Source: an uncultured Bacteroidales bacterium | GTDB lineage: Bacteria; Bacteroidota; Bacteroidia; Bacteroidales; JACABE01 | Reading direction: 5' to 3' | NCBI GenBank assembly: GCA_903899825.1 | Contig: CAIUKU010000107.1 | Span: 1-39,049, forward strand | DNA length: 39,049 bases | Part shown: positions 9,326 through 16,012 of the stretch, one piece after another | Layout: each line of letters begins with the position of its first letter | Position numbering within the stretch: position 1 is the stretch's first letter | Position numbers and translations under genes: made by a program | The notes under the pieces: model-generated | The model's database searches: none | Told to the model about the DNA's origin: nothing | The model's input: the letters and a program-made list of their open reading frames with translations, nothing else

Positions 9326-9411
9326 AAAAAAACAGGAGAGCCTATTTTGTTCATTCTCTGCTTTTTACCCGAAAGCTTTGAACTATAGATACAGAATAGG
9401 CAGGTCTTCTG
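9326..9411 (-). terminator. Putative expression-platform terminator of the cobalamin riboswitch
   Basis: Read on the minus strand, CAGAAGA (9411-9405), a CCT bulge and GCCTATTCTG (9401-9392) can pair with CAAAATAGGC (9349-9340) and TCTCCTG (9339-9333), 15 of 17 positions matching. The stem is followed at once by seven T (9332-9326). The 42-base loop holds its own small GCTTT/AAAGC hairpin. The 5' arm uses the 3' end of the aptamer. This looks like an intrinsic terminator lying before the first coding sequence. Confidence 0.6.
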
Positions 9412-9552
9412 ACTTACTCTTCTTTCAAACGCCTTCCCATCCTCAGTATGCGGGACAGTGGCAAGATTGTTGAAAGAACCAAAGAGCTTACAGCAGCGGG
9501 AACTGTGCGGGATTTTCACCCGTTTCCCTTTTCATTCCATTATGGAAACCTA
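9402..9552 (-). promoter_or_regulatory. Cobalamin riboswitch (B12 aptamer)
   Basis: The minus strand carries the hallmark core of the class I cobalamin riboswitch in the right order: a 5' AGGTTTCC arm near 9550, ACGGGTGAAAATCCCGCAC (about 9505-9523), GCTGCTGTAAGCTC (9497-9484), the B12-box GCCACTG (9462-9456), GATGGGAAGGC (9441-9431), and the closing GTCAGAAGACCT. AGGT near 9552 can pair with ACCT at 9405-9402 as P1. It binds adenosylcobalamin or related forms and controls the five downstream genes (9270 to 2151). The interval 9271-9666 holds no other gene. Confidence 0.97.
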
Positions 9553-9560
9553 TGCTGTTG

Positions 9561-9568
9561 CAAAAGTA
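9561..9568 (-). promoter_or_regulatory. Promoter -7 box of the B12 operon
   Basis: TACTTTTG on the minus strand matches the Bacteroidota consensus TAnnTTTG. It lies about 10 bases before the riboswitch 5' arm, which is where it should be if transcription starts at the aptamer. No clear -33 TTTG is seen. Confidence 0.65.
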
Positions 9569-9666
9569 GAAATATTATTTAATTTTGATGTTGTTTTAAG
9601 CGAAAAGTTTTAAATTGAAAAGGAGAAATGATTCTTAACAAAAAAAATGGTATTAAATTCCATTTA

Positions 9667-10512
9667 TCAGCAGATAGCTTCTTCTTTCCATTTTCCGTTG
9701 TCAAATACCATTACTGTTTGGAATCCAATTTCTTTAAGAATAGCTGCTGTTTCATAAAAATACAAGTTTAATTCTTCCGGTTTATGAGCATCAGCACTAA
9801 TGGTTACAGGTATTTTTTGTTGAAATAATTCTTTTAAAACCGGAATACCCGGGAATAATTCTTCAGAACGTTTCTTATACAATCCTCTGGTATTTACTTC
9901 AACTATAGAACCTTGTTCTTTGATAATTGTAATTGTTTCACTTACAAGATCTTTATACCATTTTTCATACTGTGTGAAAAAACGGTTTTTGTTATTCATT
10001 TTAATTTTATCAAGATGCCCGATCATATCAGGATTTTGTGAAGTTATCATTTGATTGATCTGATGATAATATGCTTTAACTGCAAGCCTGATATCACCAT
10101 TAAAAATTTGCTGTAAGCCATTGTCATAATGAGCAATATTTCCACCATCTATAAACCAGAGTTGCTTATTTTCAGGATGAATTACCAGATGTACAGATCC
10201 AATCGTGTAATCCAACAAACATAGTTTGCTAAAATCATTAAAATCTTTGGTAATACCTGGAATATAATCTATTTCCAATGCTAAATGAATATGAATTTGA
10301 TCTTTGTATTTCTCACCTAATTTGCGGATGGCATCACAATAATCTAATAAATTTTCCTCTTTGATGGCAAATCCGTTTTCAAGTGGGATGGGAGCATGCC
10401 CTGAAAAGCCCAGTGAATGATAATCCAGTTCTATTGCTTTTTTTACATAAGCTTCGGGTTCTGAGTTACCATCGCAGTAGCTGGTATGTGTATGGAAATT
10501 AAATAAGTTCAT
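9667..10512 (-). CDS. PHP-family phosphatase, histidinol-phosphatase-like
   Basis: Cytoplasmic metal-dependent phosphoesterase of 281 residues from the ATG at 10512. PHP metal-binding residues are all in place: HTH near the N-terminus (NFHTHTSYCDG, H7 and H9), GFSGHAP, ALEIDYIPG, IGSVHLV, IGHLDKIKMNN and ISADAHKPEEL. Length and motif order fit the HisK-type histidinol-phosphatase family (histidinol phosphate to histidinol in histidine biosynthesis). No other his gene is nearby, so another phosphomonoester substrate is equally possible. An in-frame ATG at 10530 is also available, because the start lies in a 9-base tandem repeat; further upstream the frame is open by chance. The U32 gene ends 70 bases upstream on the same strand. 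Confidence 0.87.
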   Translation of the reverse strand: MNLFNFHTHTSYCDGNSEPEAYVKKAIELDYHSLGFSGHAPIPLENGFAIKEENLLDYCDAIRKLGEKYKDQIHIHLALEIDYIPGITKDFNDFSKLCLLDYTIGSVHLVIHPENKQLWFIDGGNIAHYDNGLQQIFNGDIRLAVKAYYHQINQMITSQNPDMIGHLDKIKMNNKNRFFTQYEKWYKDLVSETITIIKEQGSIVEVNTRGLYKKRSEELFPGIPVLKELFQQKIPVTISADAHKPEELNLYFYETAAILKEIGFQTVMVFDNGKWKEEAIC

Positions 10513-10539
10513 AAAGTTTGTAAAGTTCATAAAGTTTAT
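10504..10539. repeat. 9-bp tandem repeat at the start of the PHP gene
   Basis: Four consecutive 9-mers on the plus strand: TAAGTTCAT, AAAGTTTGT, AAAGTTCAT, AAAGTTTAT, with a partial fifth. On the minus strand they read ATGAACTTT-type units that would encode INF-MNF-TNF-MNL, placing two in-frame ATGs (10530 and 10512) 18 bases apart. Confidence 0.85.
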
Positions 10540-10582
10540 AAAGTAGCCAGAAGACTGAAGTGTGGAGTATCGTAATTTGTAA

Positions 10583-11833
10583 TTAAAAATCCTCAGTATT
10601 ATCCACAATTTTGTATAGTTTATCTTGCCTCCTAACAATATCTTTTACCGGTATAGAACAGCTGATACCTTTGATTGCTTCGTTTACAGGATTTAATTCG
10701 ACACGGATTTCACTGACAATATCTTCATAGACACCGGTAGTAGGACCTGTAATGTGTATTTCGTCGCCCAATAATAATGAATGAGTTTCAATTTTAACTT
10801 CAGCTACCTTTAGGTTGGCAAAATAATTCGTAATCTTACCCACATAAATTTTCTTTTTAGTTGCCTGCGAACCATGGCTTTTGGTCCATTCGCCCATTTT
10901 TCTTCCTAAATAATAACCATCCCAGAACCCACGGTTGTAAACAGAAGATAGCTTTGCAGTCCAACGTTTAATATTTTCTTCGGTGTAAGTACCATCGAAA
11001 AAAGCGTCTGCAGCTTCCCGGTAGCATTGAGTTACGGTTTTTACATATTCAGGGGATCTTCCCCGGCCTTCAATTTTCAACACTTTTACGCCTGCTTTAA
11101 TGATTTTATCTAAAAACCCTATGGTATTTAAATCTTTAGGCGACATAATGTATTCATTGTCAATTTCTAATTCAATACCTCCGTCTTTATCCGTAACATG
11201 GTAAGGACGACGGCAAAGTTGAAGGCAAGCTCCGCGATTGGCCGAAGCATTCAAATTATCCAGACTTAAATAACATTTTCCGGAAACGGCCATACACAAA
11301 GCCCCGTGAGCAAAAACCTCGATTTTTATCAGTTCTCCATTGGGCCCTTTAATCTGTTCTGATTCAATTTTTTGAGTTATGTCAGCCACTTGTTTCAGAC
11401 TCAATTCACGGGCAGTCACCATTACATCTGCAAACTTTGCATAAAATTTTACAGCTTCAATATTGGTGATATTGCATTGGGTTGAAATGTGTATTTCCAT
11501 ACCAATACTACTTGCATAGCCAATTACTGACATATCGGAAGCTATAATTGCAGTAATTCCATGTATTTTGGCTGCATTTACGATTTCTTTCATCTCATCG
11601 ATTTCGTGATTAAAGATGATGGTATTTACAGTAAGGTAAGTCTTTACATTTTTTTCTTTGCAGAGGTTAGTGATTTCGATTAAATCATCAATGCTGAAAT
11701 TATTGGAAGACTTTGCTCTCATGTTTAGTTGACCGACTCCGAAGTAAATAGCATCAGCACCACCCTGAATAGCAGCCATCAATGCCTCATACGAACCTAC
11801 CGGTGACATGATTTCAATGTCGTTTTTTGTCAT
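10583..11833 (-). CDS. Peptidase U32-family protein, probable TrhP-like tRNA hydroxylation enzyme
   Basis: Cytoplasmic protein of 416 residues. It starts with IEIMSPVGSYEALMAAIQGGADAIYFG, the usual U32 opening, followed by a TIM-barrel-like stretch (VKTYLTVNTI, MEIHISTQCNITN). The U32 signature HGALCMAVSGKCYLS is followed by NRGACLQLCRRPY; these Cys residues are those thought to hold an iron-sulfur cluster. KVLKIEGRGRSPEYV and a C-terminal beta domain (about residues 325-400) complete it. The length fits E. coli TrhP (5-hydroxyuridine at tRNA position 34) better than the longer RlhA (23S rRNA). Members were once listed as collagenases, which I consider unlikely here. It is preceded by a TAnnTTTG box almost at its start codon and separated from iorB by a terminator. 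Confidence 0.88.
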   Translation of the reverse strand: MTKNDIEIMSPVGSYEALMAAIQGGADAIYFGVGQLNMRAKSSNNFSIDDLIEITNLCKEKNVKTYLTVNTIIFNHEIDEMKEIVNAAKIHGITAIIASDMSVIGYASSIGMEIHISTQCNITNIEAVKFYAKFADVMVTARELSLKQVADITQKIESEQIKGPNGELIKIEVFAHGALCMAVSGKCYLSLDNLNASANRGACLQLCRRPYHVTDKDGGIELEIDNEYIMSPKDLNTIGFLDKIIKAGVKVLKIEGRGRSPEYVKTVTQCYREAADAFFDGTYTEENIKRWTAKLSSVYNRGFWDGYYLGRKMGEWTKSHGSQATKKKIYVGKITNYFANLKVAEVKIETHSLLLGDEIHITGPTTGVYEDIVSEIRVELNPVNEAIKGISCSIPVKDIVRRQDKLYKIVDNTEDF

Positions 11834-11846
11834 TTTATTTTTTTTA

Positions 11847-11854
11847 CAAAGTTA
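11847..11854 (-). promoter_or_regulatory. Promoter -7 box of the U32 gene
   Basis: TAACTTTG on the minus strand fits TAnnTTTG and lies 13 bases before the ATG at 11833, implying a very short leader. No good -33 box was found at the expected distance. Confidence 0.5.
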
Positions 11855-11962
11855 CATATTTCTTTAGTTTCTATAAAGTAAACAATATTGTTTGATTTAG
11901 AAGAACACTTTATTTTTTAAAACAAACAAACAAATATTATCAGAAACAGTTTAATAAAACCT

Positions 11963-12000
11963 AAAAAGCCCTGAATAGTTTGATTTATTCAGGGCTTTTT
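11963..12000 (-). terminator. Intrinsic terminator after iorB
   Basis: A perfect 15-bp inverted repeat (AAAAAGCCCTGAATA at 11963-11977 with its complement at 11986-12000) with an 8-base loop. It lies 19 bases past the iorB stop and ends in a T-run on either strand. It separates the ior genes from the U32/PHP genes. Confidence 0.9.
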
Positions 12001-12018
12001 AAGTATTTCTGTGAGCGA

Positions 12019-12606
12019 TTATAAGTGGCTGTTTTTTACAGAGAAATCTCTTCCTGCTCTCAGTGCTTTTATATTTAATTCAACAACAGCATCCCCTTTT
12101 CTTTTAAAAATTGTATGGATGGCTTTTTCGAAAATTTCGAAATCAATGCCCATGTGATCTGCAGCAGCGCCTAGGATTACAACATTTGCAACTTTGGCAG
12201 AACCCAGATCTTTGGCAATTTGTTCTGCATCCAGAATAACATGACGGTGAACTTTTGCTATTTCGCTGTACACATTTTCTATTTCCGGATAATTAGGAAT
12301 ATTTATAAAAGGCTTAGAATTGGTAATCAACCATCCTTCGGGTGAAAGCATGGGTAAATGACGTAAACCTTCCATGGGCTCAACAGAAATAACCAGATCG
12401 GCTTTTCCTTTAGCGATAAGATCAGAAGCTACTTCCTTGTCTCCAATCCTTAAATTGGATGAAACATCACCTCCTCGTTGAGCCATGCCGTGAACTTCAG
12501 ATTGCTTGAGATAAAGTCCCATATTTAAAGCAGCAGTTCCTATGATAGCAGCAATAGAAAGAATTCCCTGTCCACCAACACCTGCTAAAATTATATCTTT
12601 TTTCAT
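12019..12606 (-). CDS. iorB: Indolepyruvate:ferredoxin oxidoreductase beta subunit
   Basis: Cytoplasmic gamma-type 2-oxoacid oxidoreductase subunit of 195 residues. It opens with IILAGVGGQGILSIAAIIG and the characteristic KQSEVHGMAQRGGDVSSNLRIG, then DLVISVEPMEGLRHLPML, as in IorB. With IorA it oxidatively decarboxylates aryl pyruvates (indolepyruvate, phenylpyruvate) made by transamination of aromatic amino acids, forming the acyl-CoA and reduced ferredoxin. The start is 25 bases after the iorA stop, and a strong terminator follows, so iorA-iorB end a transcription unit. The length is normal for IorB. The order A then B agrees with other Bacteroidota. Confidence 0.94.
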   Translation of the reverse strand: MKKDIILAGVGGQGILSIAAIIGTAALNMGLYLKQSEVHGMAQRGGDVSSNLRIGDKEVASDLIAKGKADLVISVEPMEGLRHLPMLSPEGWLITNSKPFINIPNYPEIENVYSEIAKVHRHVILDAEQIAKDLGSAKVANVVILGAAADHMGIDFEIFEKAIHTIFKRKGDAVVELNIKALRAGRDFSVKNSHL

Positions 12607-12631
12607 TATTTTACTTTTAAATTATAAAAAA

Positions 12632-14251
12632 TTATGCGAGTTGTTCTTTCCTTGCTTTTTCTTTTTCTCTCATCCTTTTATCAATAGAAACGATACATTC
12701 TCTGCGGGGTATAATAACAGATACACCCTGATAAGCCAATTCTTTGATAAGAATTTGTGTATTTTCTTCATGATTTTTACGTAATGGTTTAAGGATATGA
12801 ATATGGTCTTCTTCCACACCTACTGCTTTACATAAATCTTCAATTCTTCCCTGAGCAGAAGATTCCTGTCCACCAGTCATACCTGTAGTACCATTATCAA
12901 GAATAAGTACAGTAATTGGAGAATTATCTTTTACTGCATCTATTAAACCGGTAATGCCGGAATGTGTAAAAGTAGAGTCGCCTATTACAGCAACTGCAGG
13001 AACCAAACCTGCATCAGCAGCACCTTTAGCCATAGGAATAGAAGCACCCATATCTACACAAGAGTTGATGGCTTCAAATGGTTTCAATGCACCCAATGTA
13101 TAGCATCCTATGTCTGAAAAAACCCTGCCAGGGGCCAATGTTGCAAGGGCTTCGTTCAAAGCAAGATAAGAATCAATATGCGGACAACCTGAACAAAGTG
13201 CAGGTGGACGACCAACAACTAATTCAGGTACATCTGCGCCAATGGTATCTTTCATTCCCAATGCTACGGCTACAAGATTTGGGTTTAATTCACCATCACG
13301 AGGAACAGTACCATCCAAACGACCTTTAATTTTAATACCATTTGCCAAATAACCTTTTAACATTTCTTCCACTAAAGGATAGCCTTCTTCAAGAATTAAT
13401 ACTTCCTGGCATTCGTTGAAAAGTTTTTCAATTAATTTGCGTGGTAATGGATATTGACCAATTTTTAATACCGGAAACCCAACAACTCTATCGGAAAAAT
13501 TTTCAATTAAATAATTAAAAGCAATACCAGTGGTGATAATTCCCATTTTTTTATCGGCACCATCAATATATTGATTGAAAGATGAATCCTCAGATTCTTT
13601 TTCAAAAAATACCTGGTTATTCAATAATAATTTGTAACGGCGACGTGCAATTGCTGGTAACAGAACAAACTGGCGTAAATCAGAAGGTAAACTCATTTCA
13701 TTCTGGCTTTTGATTTGTCCTCTTGCAACACCAGCCCTGGAGTGAGCCATGCGTGTAGTAATTCTCATTAATACAGGCACTTTATATTTCTCAGACATAT
13801 TAAAACCGTAGCCAACCATGTCATAAGCTTCTTGTTGATTGGCTGGTTCCAAAATTGGAATCATTGCAAATTGGCCAAAAAATCTTGAATCCTGTTCGTT
13901 TTGAGATGAATGCATCGAAGGATCATCAGCAGAAACCACAATGATACCTCCGTTTGCTCCGGTAATTGATGAATTGATAAAAGGGTCTGCAGCTACATTT
14001 AAGCCCACATGCTTCATACAAACCATGGTTCTTTTACCTGCATAGGACATACCTAAAGCTGCTTCCATAGCTGTTTTTTCATTGGTCGACCAACTACAAC
14101 GAATCCCTTTTTGTTTTGCTTCTTTCGAATGCTGAACATATTCGGTGATTTCGGTAGAGGGTGTCCCGGGATAAGCATAGATGCCAGACATTCCGGCATC
14201 AATAGCACCCTGAGCTATAGCCTCATCTCCCAACAACAATAACTTTTGCAT
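12632..14251 (-). CDS. iorA: Indolepyruvate:ferredoxin oxidoreductase alpha subunit, no ferredoxin tail
   Basis: Catalytic thiamine-diphosphate subunit of 539 residues. The N-terminal pyrimidine-binding domain starts LLLGDEAIAQGAIDAGMSGIYAYPGTPSTEI and includes NEKTAMEAALGMSYAGKRTMVCMKHVGLN. The middle domain contains EEGYPLVEEMLKGYL. The C-terminal TPP domain has PPALCSGCPHIDSY, FSDIGCYTLG, GAADAG and the diphosphate/Mg motif GDSTFTHSGITGLIDAV...ILDNGTTGMTGGQ. The protein stops after IIPRRECIVSIDKRMREKEKARKEQLA, without the C-terminal CxxCxxCxxxC ferredoxin domain found in archaeal IorA, so its electron relay differs. It is followed directly by iorB, and a -7 box lies upstream at 14306-14313. 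Role: fermentation of aromatic amino acids with ferredoxin reduction, or the reverse reductive direction. Confidence 0.94.
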   Translation of the reverse strand: MQKLLLLGDEAIAQGAIDAGMSGIYAYPGTPSTEITEYVQHSKEAKQKGIRCSWSTNEKTAMEAALGMSYAGKRTMVCMKHVGLNVAADPFINSSITGANGGIIVVSADDPSMHSSQNEQDSRFFGQFAMIPILEPANQQEAYDMVGYGFNMSEKYKVPVLMRITTRMAHSRAGVARGQIKSQNEMSLPSDLRQFVLLPAIARRRYKLLLNNQVFFEKESEDSSFNQYIDGADKKMGIITTGIAFNYLIENFSDRVVGFPVLKIGQYPLPRKLIEKLFNECQEVLILEEGYPLVEEMLKGYLANGIKIKGRLDGTVPRDGELNPNLVAVALGMKDTIGADVPELVVGRPPALCSGCPHIDSYLALNEALATLAPGRVFSDIGCYTLGALKPFEAINSCVDMGASIPMAKGAADAGLVPAVAVIGDSTFTHSGITGLIDAVKDNSPITVLILDNGTTGMTGGQESSAQGRIEDLCKAVGVEEDHIHILKPLRKNHEENTQILIKELAYQGVSVIIPRRECIVSIDKRMREKEKARKEQLA

Positions 14252-14305
14252 ATTATGTTTTTTTTATATATTTATGAATATGATTTTTTCTAAATAAATA
14301 GTTTA

Positions 14306-14313
14306 CAAAACTA
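14306..14313 (-). promoter_or_regulatory. Possible promoter -7 box of iorAB
   Basis: TAGTTTTG on the minus strand fits TAnnTTTG, 55 bases before the iorA ATG, in the 198-base gap after citF. The gap also holds AT-rich sequence but no terminator, so citF read-through into iorAB is possible too. Confidence 0.5.
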
Positions 14314-14449
14314 AGAAAAAAATGATAATTTAAAAAACTTAACTTTGTGTATTAACTATTTTTTATGTTTTATAAAAAATAGCACAAATAAGCTGATGAA
14401 TGTGAAAAGATATTAATAATATGTTCTTCATAACTTGTAAACCAGTATT

Positions 14450-16012
14450 TTATTTTTCAACTTTTCTGATAGCATCCAACACGGTTCCATCTACCCATTT
14501 CACGATTGCAACAATTTCATCACTTAACTTAGGTTTAGCTGCTTTTCCACAAATTCTTTCACCTTCTGCTTTTAACTCTTCAATGGTTTTGATGGGTAAA
14601 TCTGAGTTTTTCATTTTCTCAATCAAATCAGTTCTTTTAGGATTGATCGCAATTCCTCTTTCCGTTACAATTACATCTATCAGATCTCCTGGTCCGCAGA
14701 GTGTTGTGACCTCATCTACAATTACCGGAATTCTGTCGCGGAACAAAGGAATTGGTATTATTGTACATTTAGCATGCAGGCAGTTCTGCCATCCCCCAAT
14801 TCCATGTAATAAATACCCATCAGAATGAGTTACCACATTTCCATTAAAATTTACATCAATTTCTGTTGCTCCTAAAATAACAACATCTACCATGGATGAG
14901 AAATTTCCTTTTCCATGATAATTATAGCTGGTAAAAGGGCTTGAATTTACATGTCCTTCATTTTCACGCATAGAACGTACGCCTTCTAAATCAAAAGTTT
15001 GACCATCCAGAATATATTCAAGTAGTCCTTCCTCTAACATATTAACCAAATATTTATTACTGCCGCCTCTTGCCCATCTTGCTTTCATTCCTCTTTCACG
15101 TAATATTTCAGCAAAATAAATACCTATAGATAATGCAGTACCACCTGCTCCTGCCTGAAAGGAAAAACCATCCCTGATAATTCCAGCTTCATCGCAAAAC
15201 TGAGCTGTCATTTCTGCTAATAGTAAACGATCGGGACTTTTTGTAACCTCTGTGGTACCGGAAACGATTTTCTCAGGGATACCCACTTTATCCACAACCA
15301 CCACATGGTCAACATAATTACCCTGAATTTGCCATGGAATACATGGAAATGGGACTAAATTATCGGTTACAACAATTACTTTATTGGCATACTGAGAATC
15401 GGCAAGCGCAAATCCCAATAATCCACAAGCTGCAGAACCACGATCACCGGTTGCATTTCCAAAAGCATCAGCAGTAGGAGCTGCTATTACTGCAATATCT
15501 ATAACAACTTCTCCATCCTGAATGGACTGGTAGCGACCTCCGTGAGAACGTAAAACCCCAAGGCCATTCATTTTCCCTTCAGATGTAAAACGACCCAATG
15601 CACCATTCATACTTCCTTCGATATGATGAATGGTACCGTCTTCTAAATATTTTATTAAAACAGATTGACATTCAAAAGAAGCTGAAGGCACCCATACTAA
15701 ATTTTTGATGCCCATTTCGGATGCAATATCAAAAATCTGAATGGCAATGATATCACCATTTCGAAAGTGATGATGTGTAGAAATAACCATTCCATCACGT
15801 AAACCTGATTTTATTAAAGCATCTTTAAGTGTAGGAAGTGTTTTATTACCATCATCCGGGTAATCAGAACAAGATGCAATCAAAGGTGCATATTTCCTGC
15901 CGACGGCTTTATATTTACCAACACCCATATAAGGCTGCTGTGATACTCCGTTTACCTCTGTCGGTACTATTCTTCCTGCAGCGTTGCGAACAAGTTTATC
16001 ATATTTTTTCAT
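14450..16012 (-). CDS. citF: Citrate lyase alpha subunit (citrate:ACP transferase)
   Basis: Cytoplasmic CoA-transferase-type subunit of 520 residues, close to E. coli CitF. Recognisable segments: GRIVPTEVNGV near the N-terminus, SGLRDGMVISTHHHFRNGD, IHHIEGSMNGALGRF, LRSHGGRYQSIQDGEVVIDIAVIAAPTADAFGNATGDRGSAACG, FSFQAGAGGTALSIGIYF, ARWARGGSNKYLV, SDGYLLHGIGGWQNCLHAKCTIIPIPLFRDRIPV and GIAINPKRTDLIEK. It swaps acetyl for citryl (or citramalyl) on the acyl carrier domain. Its ATG overlaps the CitDE stop (ATGA), so the two products are made together and the full lyase core (alpha, beta, gamma) is encoded. No citC, citG or citX is visible. Citramalate lyase is an alternative substrate assignment. 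Confidence 0.94.
   Translation of the reverse strand: MKKYDKLVRNAAGRIVPTEVNGVSQQPYMGVGKYKAVGRKYAPLIASCSDYPDDGNKTLPTLKDALIKSGLRDGMVISTHHHFRNGDIIAIQIFDIASEMGIKNLVWVPSASFECQSVLIKYLEDGTIHHIEGSMNGALGRFTSEGKMNGLGVLRSHGGRYQSIQDGEVVIDIAVIAAPTADAFGNATGDRGSAACGLLGFALADSQYANKVIVVTDNLVPFPCIPWQIQGNYVDHVVVVDKVGIPEKIVSGTTEVTKSPDRLLLAEMTAQFCDEAGIIRDGFSFQAGAGGTALSIGIYFAEILRERGMKARWARGGSNKYLVNMLEEGLLEYILDGQTFDLEGVRSMRENEGHVNSSPFTSYNYHGKGNFSSMVDVVILGATEIDVNFNGNVVTHSDGYLLHGIGGWQNCLHAKCTIIPIPLFRDRIPVIVDEVTTLCGPGDLIDVIVTERGIAINPKRTDLIEKMKNSDLPIKTIEELKAEGERICGKAAKPKLSDEIVAIVKWVDGTVLDAIRKVEK

Noticed and set aside
9271..9519. N-terminal extension of 83 codons on the DUF4465 gene
   Set aside because: It translates the riboswitch and its terminator; the ATG at 9270 begins a normal signal peptide.
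10513..10638. Upstream extension of the PHP gene overlapping the U32 gene
   Set aside because: It encodes low-complexity repeat translation (INFMNFTNF) and family proteins begin at the HTH region; the overlap is chance.
10583..11833. Collagenase/virulence protease reading of the U32 protein
   Set aside because: The Cys signature and length fit the RNA-hydroxylation U32 group, and there is no signal peptide.
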